A stretch of DNA of 64,000 nucleotides from Microcaldota archaeon (GCA_030648615.1 JAUSHJ010000040.1:1-64000); one strand, 5' to 3'. Shown: positions 9,153 to 17,310, counted from the stretch's first letter. Translations and numbers: made by a program. Notes: generated by a model not told the origin, from the sequence alone.

Positions 9153-11428
9153 TTTCTTCCTAAATTCTTTCCAACTATTTCTAAAATGTCTTTAGCTTCG
9201 TGTCCTACTTTTATTAGAGTCGTGTGACCACGCATTCCCTTGCTGCTCATTTTTGTTGTAATTAGTCCAAGCATTTCCAAATCATTTAAATATTCATGAT
9301 ACCAACGGACACTGCGAGCTCGTTTTTTTATTTTTTTACATACTAATTCATATTCTTCGTAGACTTCTCCTGAGAATAAAAAGCCTTCCATATTGTCAAG
9401 TCGTGCATATTTGCTGCCGTTCAACGAAAGATTTGCAATTGCATTTAGTAATATCTGATGGTTTTCTGGCAGTGTGCTAATTGTTTCAGCAGCAATATCG
9501 AAATCAACTTTTTTTCTTGCAGCTTCTACTTCATTATCAGTTATTTTTTTCTTTCCAGTCTGTTCAGCTATTTCTCCTGCCTTGAATAATAGCTTCAAAG
9601 CATAACGAGCATCCCCACTTTCCTGTGCAGTCATAGCTGCAGCAAGATTAACTGCACTGCTTTCCACTGTACCTTTGTTGAATCCCATCTCAGTTCTTCC
9701 ATCAAGAATTTTCCTTAACTGTTCACTCGAGTAAGGTGGGAAGACCATTTCAGTTTCGTAGAGACTGCTCTTACTTCTTGGATCTAAAGCATCTTTGAAT
9801 GATAATTTATTTGAAATTCCAACTATGCTAACTCCGCCTTTTTTTACCTCGTCATTTACTCTTGTTAGCGTGTAGATCAGTTCGTCCAAATCTTTTATCA
9901 TGTCTATTTCATCCAACACTATAACGAACTGATAATTATTTCCTATTATGTCAATAATTTTTTCATAGTAAAATGGCAATCCGAATCCTGCTTTTTCTAG
10001 TTCAGGTACAAATGGTTTAAGTAATTTCTGGAGAATTCTGTAGCGTGAATTATAAATTCTGCAATTAAGGTATACCATACTTGCGTTTTTTGCAGATTTA
10101 TTGAAATTATCCATAATGCTTTTTACTGAGCATGTTTTTCCCGTATTATGTGATATTATTCCATTTGCTATAAAATTATGGTTACCCGGAACAGTTAGAT
10201 CGTAAACAGTATCTTCGTAAGTTTCTTCTATTGCTATTATTTTGGAAGATAACAAATCTGATTTATAATTTCTTTTTAATCTATATCTATTTTCTAACAT
10301 CTCCTTTAGTTTTTCCTGCTTTTCTTTATGGTAAAAACCTATTTTATTGTAAAATTTAGTTAGATTATCTACTCGAGTTACATATAGTCTATAGCTATCG
10401 AAATACTTGCCATTGCATTTTGCTTTTTTATGTATTATTTTTGAGTTTATTCCAAATTGGTTTAGCAATAACATTATGTCCTGCAATAATCCTTTGGAAT
10501 TAGAATAATACTCTATCATAAACGTATTTTTTGATACCGTTCCATCTCCAGAAAAAAGCGCCTTTAGGAATTCTATTTGTGTTTGTTCATCACATTCAAA
10601 AATTATTTTTGGTACTCGAACAATATAACTTTTTTTACCCTTAGGGATACCTAAAAATGAAAGACAATCACATATCTTTTGGGATATTACTTCAACCTGC
10701 AAAGTTTTTCTACTTAACTGTTCTCTTCTGATAGTTGCTTTATAAGGGAATAAATCTGTTAAGTCTTTTTGAACCAATTGCAATAACTCCACAGTGTTAC
10801 TAGTATATCTTAGTCGTTGCCTATTAGAATTATACCAGTAACCTTTGCTATCCTTTGTCCGTTTTTTCTTCTGGTTTATGCTTCCATCGCTTATTACAAA
10901 ACCCAATAATCTTGCCAATCCAAAAGGAATCTGTTTTTTGCTCTCATTTGAAAAATTAAAACCAAGAAGGACATCATCATCTTTTTCTAGTTTGTCTGCT
11001 TTAGCCCATGTCAAATCTTTTAATAATAGCGGGTGATCTTTAGTTACTACCAATTCCAGACCGTTATCTAGGACTATTTTAAGTAATTTGTCATTATTTT
11101 TAAAAGTCAAGAATTTGAAGTTTTTCCATTCGTATTTTCTAGTTTTCAAATTGAAAGTTAGCACTTTTTCTGTTCCTACTATAGATTTTATTTCTTTATA
11201 TCCCTCGTTTGTCATCACCAGCGTTGAGCCTGAAACACAACCTGTTTTTCCATAGATGAAAAGATTTCTTGGTTTTCTGCCTCTTAGTGCAGAAGATACT
11301 ACCCCCATTATTTCTTCTATTTGTTGTTCGCGGAAAGGTAAAACATCTGGTACGTAGTGTGGTGAAAGTACGGAAACGTCTTTGAATATCGATTCTCTTG
11401 CAAGAATTTGCTCAAAACTAGGACTCAT
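9149..11428 (-). CDS. orc1: Orc1/Cdc6 replication initiator interrupted by an intein in the P-loop
   Basis: A 759-residue precursor. Residues 1-63 and 429-759 form an Orc1/Cdc6 AAA+ ATPase of ordinary length, about 394 residues after splicing. Walker A is rebuilt across the junction as GKTG/TGKT, Walker B is 'FVIVLDEIDMI', and a sensor region reads 'VSIVGISNKLSF'. The C-terminal part is the winged-helix DNA-binding domain. The protein binds origin DNA and loads the replicative helicase. The intein is listed separately. The gene is transcribed away from the PRC-barrel gene; a TATA-like CATATAAATG lies about 25 bp upstream of the ATG, which suggests a leaderless or short-leader transcript. No clear origin recognition boxes were found in the 100-bp upstream spacer. 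Confidence 0.95.
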   Translation of the reverse strand: MSPSFEQILARESIFKDVSVLSPHYVPDVLPFREQQIEEIMGVVSSALRGRKPRNLFIYGKTGCVSGSTLVMTNEGYKEIKSIVGTEKVLTFNLKTRKYEWKNFKFLTFKNNDKLLKIVLDNGLELVVTKDHPLLLKDLTWAKADKLEKDDDVLLGFNFSNESKKQIPFGLARLLGFVISDGSINQKKKRTKDSKGYWYNSNRQRLRYTSNTVELLQLVQKDLTDLFPYKATIRREQLSRKTLQVEVISQKICDCLSFLGIPKGKKSYIVRVPKIIFECDEQTQIEFLKALFSGDGTVSKNTFMIEYYSNSKGLLQDIMLLLNQFGINSKIIHKKAKCNGKYFDSYRLYVTRVDNLTKFYNKIGFYHKEKQEKLKEMLENRYRLKRNYKSDLLSSKIIAIEETYEDTVYDLTVPGNHNFIANGIISHNTGKTCSVKSIMDNFNKSAKNASMVYLNCRIYNSRYRILQKLLKPFVPELEKAGFGLPFYYEKIIDIIGNNYQFVIVLDEIDMIKDLDELIYTLTRVNDEVKKGGVSIVGISNKLSFKDALDPRSKSSLYETEMVFPPYSSEQLRKILDGRTEMGFNKGTVESSAVNLAAAMTAQESGDARYALKLLFKAGEIAEQTGKKKITDNEVEAARKKVDFDIAAETISTLPENHQILLNAIANLSLNGSKYARLDNMEGFLFSGEVYEEYELVCKKIKKRARSVRWYHEYLNDLEMLGLITTKMSSKGMRGHTTLIKVGHEAKDILEIVGKNLGRN
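10145..11239 (-). mobile_element. Orc1/Cdc6 intein with LAGLIDADG homing endonuclease
   Basis: A 365-residue intein occupying residues 64-428 of the Orc1 precursor. It starts with Cys ('CVSGSTLV'), has the block B TxxH motif in 'VVTKDHPLL', and ends 'NGIISHN' before Thr as the +1 residue, so all splicing residues are present. Two dodecapeptide-like LAGLIDADG motifs, 'LARLLGFVISDGS' and 'EFLKALFSGDGTV', lie in the middle. The insertion is inside the Walker A loop, so the ATPase cannot work before splicing. Confidence 0.93.
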
Positions 11429-11447
11429 ACTTCAAGTATTATGGACA

Positions 11448-11460
11448 AAACATTTATATG
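11448..11460 (-). promoter_or_regulatory. orc1: TATA-like box for orc1
   Basis: The minus strand reads CATATAAATG about 20-30 bp upstream of the orc1 ATG, the distance expected for an archaeal promoter with a very short leader. Assigned by position and composition only. Confidence 0.4.
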
Positions 11461-11536
11461 TATGCATCGGATACTGTAACCTTTTTAATAATTCCATAGT
11501 ATATCTTGTTAGAAGAAATATTATCAGGTGACCTCT

Positions 11537-11791
11537 ATGACGACAAAATTATCTAGAATGTATGGAATGGATATATTTACCGACAGTGGTAAATTTTTGG
11601 GAAATGCACAAGATTTCATTGTAGATGTAGAATCCGGTGAAGTTTCGAGAGTATTGATTGAACAATTACCTATAGGTAAAGAAGATGCAAAGAAAGCACT
11701 TCGCGAGAAGAGCATACTCTATAAGAATGTAAAATCTGTTGAAGATGTAATCGTAGTTACCAAAGGTATCAGTGTAGCACCTTCTGCATAA
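11537..11791 (+). CDS. PRC-barrel domain protein
   Basis: An 84-residue protein with the PRC-barrel pattern: 'LSRMYGMDIFTDSGKFLG' followed by 'DFIVDVESGEVSRVLI' and a final 'VEDVIVVTKGISV'. Such small beta-barrel proteins are common in archaea and are linked to RNA processing and cell division, but no role can be assigned from sequence here. The ATG at 11537 is chosen because AGGTG lies just before it; the track start at 11528 is the GTG of that ribosome site. The next gene follows after 11 bp and is probably co-transcribed. Confidence 0.85.
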   Translation: MTTKLSRMYGMDIFTDSGKFLGNAQDFIVDVESGEVSRVLIEQLPIGKEDAKKALREKSILYKNVKSVEDVIVVTKGISVAPSA

Positions 11792-11802
11792 GGATGTAGT
11801 TT

Positions 11803-11988
11803 ATGGCAAAAGCATTCGTTCGTGTTTTAGTCGGGCTGTTATCAATAGCCCTTGGCTATTTTATTTTTAATTTCTGGGGTAGTACGCGACCGAACGATCC
11901 CCAGATGACTGCTATTGGTGCTGGCATCGTAGTAGTGATAGCTTCTTTTATTGCTCTGTCGTCTATGACTAAAGGCGGCGGAGATTAG
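11803..11988 (+). CDS. Small membrane protein with two transmembrane helices
   Basis: A 61-residue protein with two hydrophobic segments, residues about 5-25 and 36-55, joined by a short polar loop containing 'STRPNDPQ'. The tail 'KGGGD' is polar. GGATG lies upstream of the ATG, and the gene is 11 bp from the PRC-barrel gene, so the two likely form an operon. No family is recognised. Confidence 0.65.
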   Translation: MAKAFVRVLVGLLSIALGYFIFNFWGSTRPNDPQMTAIGAGIVVVIASFIALSSMTKGGGD

Positions 11989-12147
11989 CGACAAGTCGCT
12001 TCCCTGTCTGCGGGTAGTCGCGATAGTTATCGTGTTTCGAGTTTCAAGTTTCCAGTTTCGAGTTTAGTTTTTAGTATCTAAATATTCAAGGTTTTGAGTT
12101 TTGTTTCTGATCCCCGAGTCTCTTTTTATTGTTTTTGATATAATAAT
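11989..12147. repeat. Intergenic spacer with GTTTCGAGTTT-type degenerate repeats
   Basis: The spacer contains a run of near-repeats of the form GTTTCGAGTTT, CAAGTTTCCAG and CGAGTTTAG, then TTTTGAGTTTTG and CCGAGTCTC. Similar strings recur at 17825-17860, 30253-30290, 30421-30450, 39945-39995 and inside the gene at 40088. No coding potential is visible. Confidence 0.5.
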
Positions 12148-12780
12148 ATGTTTATGTCAAATGTTATGCAATTGAGCGGAAAAGTTTATCATGCGACAGC
12201 AAGAGCAAATCTGCCTATGATTATGGTAGACGGACTGAAACCACTTGCCAAAAATCGCACAAGGGAAATTCAAGTCGTAGATCTTGCATTTGATATAGTA
12301 GCCGAAGCAAAAGGAGTAAGACAGCGTCGTACCGGTATATTTGCATGGCATGATAAAGAAAGTACGCATTCACTACATTTTGACAGTGCTATTCTAGAGG
12401 TTGCTGTTGATCCGTGCACTGCTCTGGTGCTTCATCAGGCATGGATGGATCTGGCATGGGGCATAGTAGAAGGTATTTTAGTGCGAGTTCCGTCGCAACA
12501 CAAAGATAAAATAAATGCACTAAGCGTAAACGAATTATTCGAGCAATTGATTCATGTTCAAATTTATGAAGGAACTGCCGGAGAGGTGCTCAGCGAGCTT
12601 GGGCTATTATATTGGGGAAGCGGAGTAAGACTTGCAGATTATAACGTTGAGAGTGCACATGCACTGACTGACAAAGTAATACAATCTCAGAGATTGTTTA
12701 GTGGACTGATGCCTGGAGTAAATCACGAGGTAGCTTTAGGTGTCGAGCCCATTCCAAAGGAAAGATTGGCGTTGTTGTAA
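12148..12780 (+). CDS. Hypothetical protein, possibly ADP-ribosyltransferase-like
   Basis: A 210-residue protein that I do not recognise as a named family. The N-terminus 'VYHATARANLPMIMVDGL' recalls the first strand and helix of ADP-ribosyltransferase-fold proteins (H-x-T, then L..I...GL), and 'RRTGIFAWHD' could be the next conserved strand. The resemblance is short and no catalytic Glu can be assigned, so this is only a suggestion. No transmembrane segment or signal peptide is seen. The gene stands alone between the repeat spacer and the convergent dephospho-CoA kinase gene. Confidence 0.5.
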   Translation: MFMSNVMQLSGKVYHATARANLPMIMVDGLKPLAKNRTREIQVVDLAFDIVAEAKGVRQRRTGIFAWHDKESTHSLHFDSAILEVAVDPCTALVLHQAWMDLAWGIVEGILVRVPSQHKDKINALSVNELFEQLIHVQIYEGTAGEVLSELGLLYWGSGVRLADYNVESAHALTDKVIQSQRLFSGLMPGVNHEVALGVEPIPKERLALL

Positions 12781-12787
12781 AATTAGA

Positions 12788-13333
12788 TTATTTTTCATTT
12801 TTCTTAATAGTAATATTTTCCCTGGTTTTCTTATTTATAATCTTCTTATCAAACCCAAGCATCCAATTAACTTTCTTCTTTAGTGCAGCAGTCGGTTCAA
12901 CAATTACAATTCCTTCTTTCGGTTGTCCATAGATTATGCGTGTATCGTTATCGGCATATTTGACAAATGCTAAAGCAGTCAAATCTTCTTCACCATCTAT
13001 CTTCAGTGCTCCTCCTGTTTTTAGTAGCTTGGCTGCACTAGCAAGTACTTCTTCAGATACGGTGCCGGGAGGATTAGATAATTCAATTATATTTTTGAAA
13101 TGGAGCTTTATCACATTTTCTAGTTGTTTTGCTAGTTTTCTTCTCATGTACTTATAGTCGAAAACTGCGAGATGCGGCCTTATTCCTATGCCCAGAAGCG
13201 CTAAAGTTGTTACATCTCCTACGGCAATTATTTTATAATTTTGACTTAGTTTTTTTACTTCCTCAAGAGTTTTGTATAATTTGCCCATGGGTCGTTTAAG
13301 TTGTGCTCTTGCTGTTGGAGTTATTCTTACCAT
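12788..13333 (-). CDS. GTP-dependent dephospho-CoA kinase (DUF359)
   Basis: A 181-residue protein matching the archaeal DUF359 family, which phosphorylates dephospho-CoA with GTP in the last step of CoA synthesis. Family blocks are 'IIAVGDVTTLALLGIGIRP' near residue 35, 'LAVFDYKYMRR' with the conserved Asp, 'LSNPPGTVSEE' near residue 85, 'KIDGEEDLTALAFV' near residue 115 and 'IIYGQPKEGIVIV' near residue 135. Length is normal for the family. It is divergent from the MFS transporter gene, with only about 50 bp between the starts. The bacterial CoaE type is not seen here. Confidence 0.92.
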   Translation of the reverse strand: MVRITPTARAQLKRPMGKLYKTLEEVKKLSQNYKIIAVGDVTTLALLGIGIRPHLAVFDYKYMRRKLAKQLENVIKLHFKNIIELSNPPGTVSEEVLASAAKLLKTGGALKIDGEEDLTALAFVKYADNDTRIIYGQPKEGIVIVEPTAALKKKVNWMLGFDKKIINKKTRENITIKKNEK

Positions 13334-13386
13334 AGTTAAAAGCTACAAAGTTGCAGATTAAAAATGTTAGTCTGATCATTACTATT

Positions 13387-14541
13387 ATGGCTCTAAGCAA
13401 AAACACAAAATTATTCTCACTGGCTAGCTTTCTTACCGATGTAAGCAGCGAAATGCTCATTCCTATTTTGCCTTACGTTCTTACTACTGTTCTAGGTGCA
13501 CCTGTTATTGCTGTCAGTTTGTTTGAAGCAGTGAAAGAGACGATTGCAAAAGTGATTGGCATCGTATCCGGATTTTACAGCGATAAGATAGGCAGAAGAA
13601 AAAACACAGTAATCGCTGGCTACGGCATATCTGCATTTATGAAAGGGTTGCTAATGCTAGTGGCAGGTTGGCAGCAGATAGTCGGCATTCTTCTATTTGA
13701 AAGAGTAGGCAAAGGCGTAAGAGAATCACCCAGAGATTCATTGATCGTACTATCGGAGAAAAAAGAAAATTTAGGTAAGGCATTCGGTTTTAGAAAAATG
13801 CTTGATAATTTTGGCGCAATTCTTGGTCCGGTGTTAGCTAGTATAATTATAATTGCATTTGGAAATGCACCCATAGAACAGACATATAAAAATATTTTCA
13901 TTATTTCATTCATACCTGCAGTGATCGCGGTAGCAGTACTTTTTTTCATAGATGAAATCAAAACAAAAGGACAAGATGGGAAGAAGATACTAAAAGAGCT
14001 TAATCACGATGGAAATTTTAAGAAATTTATAATTGCTCAGGCAATTTTTGCTCTCGGTAATTTTGGAATTTCATTATTTTTATTAAGAGCTGGTAATTTC
14101 GTTGCATTTGCTATAGTACCTTTAGTATATCTTGGATACAATATATTTTATACGACATTTTCAATGCCTGCTGGGATTATTGCAGATAAAATTGGTCCTA
14201 AGAAAACTTTGGTAATCGGATATTTTATTTATTTAGTTGCTTTAGTTGGATTAATACAATATGCTGATTCATCTTCCATAATAGTTATGTTTGCATTGCT
14301 TGGTCTTTTCATGGCAATTAATGAAGTCGCACCTAATGTAATGGTCGGGAGATTGGTAGAAAAAGAGGTTTATGGTAGTGCGATCGGATTAAGTAAGGGC
14401 CTAACAGGGTGGATTGCATTGCCTGCGAATATTATTGCAGGTGCACTATGGACAGTTTATGGTCCTAATACTGCATTCTTGTTTGGGATTGTGACTACGA
14501 TAATTAGTATTGGTGCAATGATGTTTTTTGTCAGGGACTAA
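13387..14541 (+). CDS. MFS transporter
   Basis: About 384 residues with roughly twelve hydrophobic helices and the MFS motif A in 'GFYSDKIGRRK' between helices 2 and 3, repeated more weakly as 'GIIADKIGPKK' in the second half. 'LFERVGKGVRESPRDSL' matches a subgroup of uncharacterised MFS permeases found in archaea and bacteria. The substrate cannot be inferred. The ATG at 13387 is preferred over the TTG at 13351 because the residues between are not MFS-like; there is no obvious ribosome site. It ends 26 bp before the convergent toxin gene. Confidence 0.88.
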   Translation: MALSKNTKLFSLASFLTDVSSEMLIPILPYVLTTVLGAPVIAVSLFEAVKETIAKVIGIVSGFYSDKIGRRKNTVIAGYGISAFMKGLLMLVAGWQQIVGILLFERVGKGVRESPRDSLIVLSEKKENLGKAFGFRKMLDNFGAILGPVLASIIIIAFGNAPIEQTYKNIFIISFIPAVIAVAVLFFIDEIKTKGQDGKKILKELNHDGNFKKFIIAQAIFALGNFGISLFLLRAGNFVAFAIVPLVYLGYNIFYTTFSMPAGIIADKIGPKKTLVIGYFIYLVALVGLIQYADSSSIIVMFALLGLFMAINEVAPNVMVGRLVEKEVYGSAIGLSKGLTGWIALPANIIAGALWTVYGPNTAFLFGIVTTIISIGAMMFFVRD

Positions 14542-14567
14542 CATAAATATAATCAGGAAACTCTAAG

Positions 14568-14951
14568 CTATCTATATTCTTTTTCTAATTTTATTCTATC
14601 AAGTCCGAGTTCATCAAAAATATGGTCAGAACTTATTATTTCGTCAAATTGTGCATAAGCTGCATGCAACGCATCAAACACATTGATTTTTTTCTGTTTT
14701 ATATAATGAGCTGCAAGAAGTGCTGTTTTTTCTTCTAAGTCTCTCACCTTTACTAATCTATAAGTATGAACAATTATTTTTTCAGGATCTAAATCAAGAC
14801 GTTTACAAATTAAAAGTAATTCTGAGATGACATGGGGACTTATCCATAATTCGTCCTTATATCTATCATAAGTTGTAGTTGCCCTTTCTTTTAGCCAATC
14901 GTCGTCCTTGATTAGTGCAAGAATAAAATCAGTATCAGCAAATGGAATAAT
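14568..14951 (-). CDS. vapC: VapC-like PIN-domain toxin with an ATT start, absent from the ORF track
   Basis: A 127-residue open frame found by reading the minus strand. It has all four acidic positions of a PIN-domain RNase: Asp in 'PFADTDFILALIK', Glu in 'VISELLLI', Asp in 'NVFDALHAAYA' and Asp in 'ISSDHIFDELG'. VapC toxins cut RNA, often tRNA or rRNA. The frame has no ATG, GTG or TTG upstream of the first catalytic Asp, and a TAA closes it eight codons before the proposed start. The first candidate is ATT at 14951, one base after the antitoxin stop and directly behind GGTGAG, which is why the track missed it. An ATT start or a recent loss of the start are both possible. The antitoxin gene precedes it in the same operon. 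Confidence 0.8.
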   Translation of the reverse strand: MIPFADTDFILALIKDDDWLKERATTTYDRYKDELWISPHVISELLLICKRLDLDPEKIIVHTYRLVKVRDLEEKTALLAAHYIKQKKINVFDALHAAYAQFDEIISSDHIFDELGLDRIKLEKEYR

Positions 14952-14952
14952 C

Positions 14953-15207
14953 TCACCTTCTTCTAGTTAAACCTTCCATTGCTTCTTTTTCAGCTTCTTC
15001 GTGAATCATTCTTTTAAGATCCTTCACAGTCAAATTTTTAGGTATTTTTTTCCCTTCTTCCTGTAATGCTTTTAGAGGATTTTTTGAAACTGGAATAAGT
15101 ATTACTTCTCCTTTAGCAGGAACAATTACAAATTCTTCCCCGTACTGTTCCACTACTTCCCTTGTCAAACAGATTCTTGCTTTGTCGTCTACATGTGCGT
15201 ATGTCAT
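14953..15207 (-). CDS. vapB: AbrB/VapB-like antitoxin
   Basis: An 84-residue protein. The N-terminal half, 'YAHVDDKARICLTREVVEQ' then 'EEFVIVPAKGEVILIPV', has the swapped-hairpin AbrB pattern; the C-terminal half is charged and helical ('KNLTVKDLKRMIHEEAEKEA') and would bind the toxin. The ATG at 15207 is chosen over the track start at 15255 because the AbrB domain begins there. It sits directly before the PIN-domain frame, the classic antitoxin-toxin order. Upstream, the AT-rich spacer contains two GTGGGAATAT-like stretches (near 15208 and 15230 on the minus strand) that could be autoregulatory operator sites. Confidence 0.85.
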   Translation of the reverse strand: MTYAHVDDKARICLTREVVEQYGEEFVIVPAKGEVILIPVSKNPLKALQEEGKKIPKNLTVKDLKRMIHEEAEKEAMEGLTRRR

Positions 15208-15254
15208 ATTCCCACATTTATTGTTATGGTGGGAAATATTTATAAATATTCCCA

Positions 15255-15923
15255 CTAAAGTATTCTGCTCTCATCCTTCGTCCCGACAATTACCTTGTCA
15301 AATTTAGTGAATATTCCACTTTCCACTACTCCTGGAATATTCTTCAATTCGATTTCAGTTCTCTTCGGGTCTTTTACAAACATCTCAACATCAAGCAGGA
15401 AATTTCCATTATCTGTTATTATAGGCCCTATCTTTTCGTCTGCAACTCGGTAACCAACTTTCTTCGAGAATTTGTAAAGTTCCTTCATTACTGTGTTATA
15501 TGCGAATGGGACTACTTCAACAACTACTTTCCCTTCAAGTCTTTCTTTTACCTTGCTGGAATCCACTATGCAGATAAATTTCTTGGCAGCGTAGGCAACT
15601 ACCTTTTCCCTGGTTAGTGCGCCTCCACCACCCTTAAGCAAACCAGTTTTTGTTGCTACGTCCGCACCATCTATTGCAAGATCAATTTGATCCACTTCGT
15701 CAGCTTCAGCTATGCTTAAACCTAGTTTATGTGAAAGTATTCTAGTATCAAAAGACGATGGTACTCCGATTATGTTTAATTTTTCTTTTTTTACTCGTTC
15801 AGCTAAGAGTTTGATGAATTCGCGTGCAGTAGTTCCGCTACCTAAACCCAGAATCATTCCATCTTGTACGTATTCCAGGGCTGCTTTTGCTGCGTTTATT
15901 TTTTCTAGTTCTAATGATGACAT
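15255..15923 (-). CDS. rpiA: Ribose-5-phosphate isomerase A
   Basis: A 222-residue protein with all RpiA signatures: the phosphate loop 'LGLGSGTTAREFI' near residue 25, 'VPSSFDTR', 'IDGADVATKTGLLKGGGG' near residue 85 containing the catalytic Asp-Gly-Ala-Asp, and 'KFICIVDSSKV'. It interconverts ribose-5-phosphate and ribulose-5-phosphate in the cytoplasm, supplying nucleotide synthesis. The ATG at 15923 is chosen; the extra 41 residues in the track frame are not RpiA-like and overlap the 81-residue gene upstream. That overlap region suggests rpiA follows two small genes in one transcript. Confidence 0.96.
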   Translation of the reverse strand: MSSLELEKINAAKAALEYVQDGMILGLGSGTTAREFIKLLAERVKKEKLNIIGVPSSFDTRILSHKLGLSIAEADEVDQIDLAIDGADVATKTGLLKGGGGALTREKVVAYAAKKFICIVDSSKVKERLEGKVVVEVVPFAYNTVMKELYKFSKKVGYRVADEKIGPIITDNGNFLLDVEMFVKDPKRTEIELKNIPGVVESGIFTKFDKVIVGTKDESRIL

Positions 15924-15948
15924 AAATATAACTGAGAAATTAGTATTT

Positions 15949-16194
15949 TTATCCTTTTCTGAATTGACCTGCGAGTTCAGGATTCTGAGAGAATTGTAGT
16001 TTATTTTTTTTCTGACCAACATATTCAATTGATTTTCCACTTTCATCGGTGAGCGTCATGTCCATTATTTCTTTACCGACTCTCATTGTTAGCACCATTG
16101 GCTTTCCTTTGAATATTACTTTTACACTGTAAATCTGATTGTCGTTATCGTATGCATATTTTACATCACAATTTTTGAAATCTTTAAGTGTCAT
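15949..16194 (-). CDS. Hypothetical 81-residue protein upstream of rpiA
   Basis: A small soluble protein with alternating strands and turns ('QIYSVKVIFKGKPMVLTMRV', then 'MDMTLTDESGKSIEYVG') and a polar tail. No family is recognised. It starts 3 bp after the stop of the 74-residue gene and ends 25 bp before the rpiA start, so the three are probably co-transcribed. Confidence 0.65.
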   Translation of the reverse strand: MTLKDFKNCDVKYAYDNDNQIYSVKVIFKGKPMVLTMRVGKEIMDMTLTDESGKSIEYVGQKKNKLQFSQNPELAGQFRKG

Positions 16195-16197
16195 AGT

Positions 16198-16422
16198 TTA
16201 TACCTGTGCTATTTCAAATATCAAGGATTTTTTCATAAACTGTCTCCCTTCAGGAGTTTTTCCCAGCTGATCTGCAAATGCTTGTGCTAATCTGGCAGTA
16301 GTATTGAATGCAGCAGCTGTTGCAGTTCCTTGTATTTTTTCTCGTATTTCTACTGGTTTTATTATTACACCAGCAAGCTGACTTTCTTCGAATACGTTTC
16401 TATCTACTGTTTTCTGTGCCAT
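16198..16422 (-). CDS. Hypothetical 74-residue protein
   Basis: A small, mostly helical protein with an Ala-rich centre ('GTATAAAFNTTARLAQAFA'). No transmembrane helix, metal motif or named family is seen. It is the first gene of the group 74-residue protein, 81-residue protein, rpiA, and is divergent from the AlaX-like gene with a 60-bp spacer that contains an AT-rich TATA-like stretch. Confidence 0.62.
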   Translation of the reverse strand: MAQKTVDRNVFEESQLAGVIIKPVEIREKIQGTATAAAFNTTARLAQAFADQLGKTPEGRQFMKKSLIFEIAQV

Positions 16423-16483
16423 AATTTAATTTCTCCATTATGCTATAAATACCTTTCGATTTAAATCAAAATCAGGTGGAAAA

Positions 16484-17197
16484 ATGACAAAAACTATTTA
16501 TCTCTATGACAGCTATGCAAAAGACTGTGACGCAATCGTACAGTTAATCGACGGCAAATTCATTATTCTCGATCAAACTGTTTTCTTTGCACGCGGAGGA
16601 GGTCAGCCTGGAGATACTGGGAAAATAGTTAGAGTAGGTGATAATGTTGAATTCACTGTTTTATCCGTAGGCAAGAAAGACGGAGTAATTGCTCATGAAG
16701 CAGACAAAGATGGTTTAGCTATTGGGGATAAAGTAAAATGTTCGATTAACTGGGATCGTCGCTATAGACTAATGAGAATTCATACTGCTACTCACATATT
16801 AGCTGCAATAATGCACAAGGAAGAAGGTGTTTTGATTAGTGGAAATGAACTAGGGGAAGATAAGGCAAGAGTTGATTTTAACCTAGTGGACGTAACCAAG
16901 GAAAAAATTGAAGCGTACATAGTCAAGACGAACGATGCTCTTAAGAGAAATCTAGATATCAAAACCTATTTCTTGCCAAGAGCAGAAGCACTGGCATTAC
17001 CTGGAGCAGTAAAGCTTTTGGCTGCATTGCCACCTAACATAACTGAACTAAGAATTGTAGAAATTGGAGATGTAGACAGGCAAATTGACGGCGGTACTCA
17101 CGTCAAAAATACATCAGAAGTTGGGGAAATTGAACTAATTAGGATAGATAATAAAGGGGCAAGTAATAGGCGGGTTTACTTTAAGTTGAAAGACTAG
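16484..17197 (+). CDS. alaX: AlaX-like alanyl-tRNA editing protein
   Basis: A 237-residue stand-alone homologue of the AlaRS editing domain, which removes Ser or Gly wrongly attached to tRNA-Ala. The N-terminal beta-barrel carries 'FFARGGGQPGDTG'; the editing core has the zinc motif 'RIHTATHILAA' (HxxxH) near residue 105 and the second half-site 'DGGTHVKNTSEVGEIEL' near residue 205. In many relatives the residue before GGTH is Cys as a zinc ligand; here it is Asp. Length fits the medium-size AlaX class. AGGTGG lies before the ATG. A tRNA-Ala gene with an odd T-loop lies 2.6 kb downstream. Confidence 0.92.
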   Translation: MTKTIYLYDSYAKDCDAIVQLIDGKFIILDQTVFFARGGGQPGDTGKIVRVGDNVEFTVLSVGKKDGVIAHEADKDGLAIGDKVKCSINWDRRYRLMRIHTATHILAAIMHKEEGVLISGNELGEDKARVDFNLVDVTKEKIEAYIVKTNDALKRNLDIKTYFLPRAEALALPGAVKLLAALPPNITELRIVEIGDVDRQIDGGTHVKNTSEVGEIELIRIDNKGASNRRVYFKLKD

Positions 17198-17234
17198 TCA
17201 GTTATCCTGAGACAAGATATATCTAGTCTCAATC

Positions 17235-17310
17235 TATACAGAACCAGTGTCACGACAATTCGTGACACTATTTGTCAACAATGTTGACAAACCAAAGTTG
17301 GTTCTGTATA
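17235..17310. repeat. Palindrome element: 12-bp outer stem enclosing two perfect hairpins
   Basis: TATACAGAACCA (17235-17246) pairs perfectly with TGGTTCTGTATA (17299-17310). Inside its loop lie AGTGTCACGA/TCGTGACACT and TTTGTCAACA/TGTTGACAAA, each a perfect 10-bp stem. The result is a three-arm fold. The first inner hairpin reappears as its exact reverse complement at 51933-51956. The element ends in the TATA-like sequence in front of the initiator tRNA gene. Confidence 0.85.

Noticed and set aside
11429-11536. Replication origin next to orc1
   Set aside because: Origins often lie here in archaea, but I saw no repeated origin recognition boxes in the 100-bp spacer.
12148-12780. RNA 2'-phosphotransferase or DarT-type toxin
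   Set aside because: Only one short stretch resembles the ADP-ribosyltransferase fold; catalytic residues cannot be placed.
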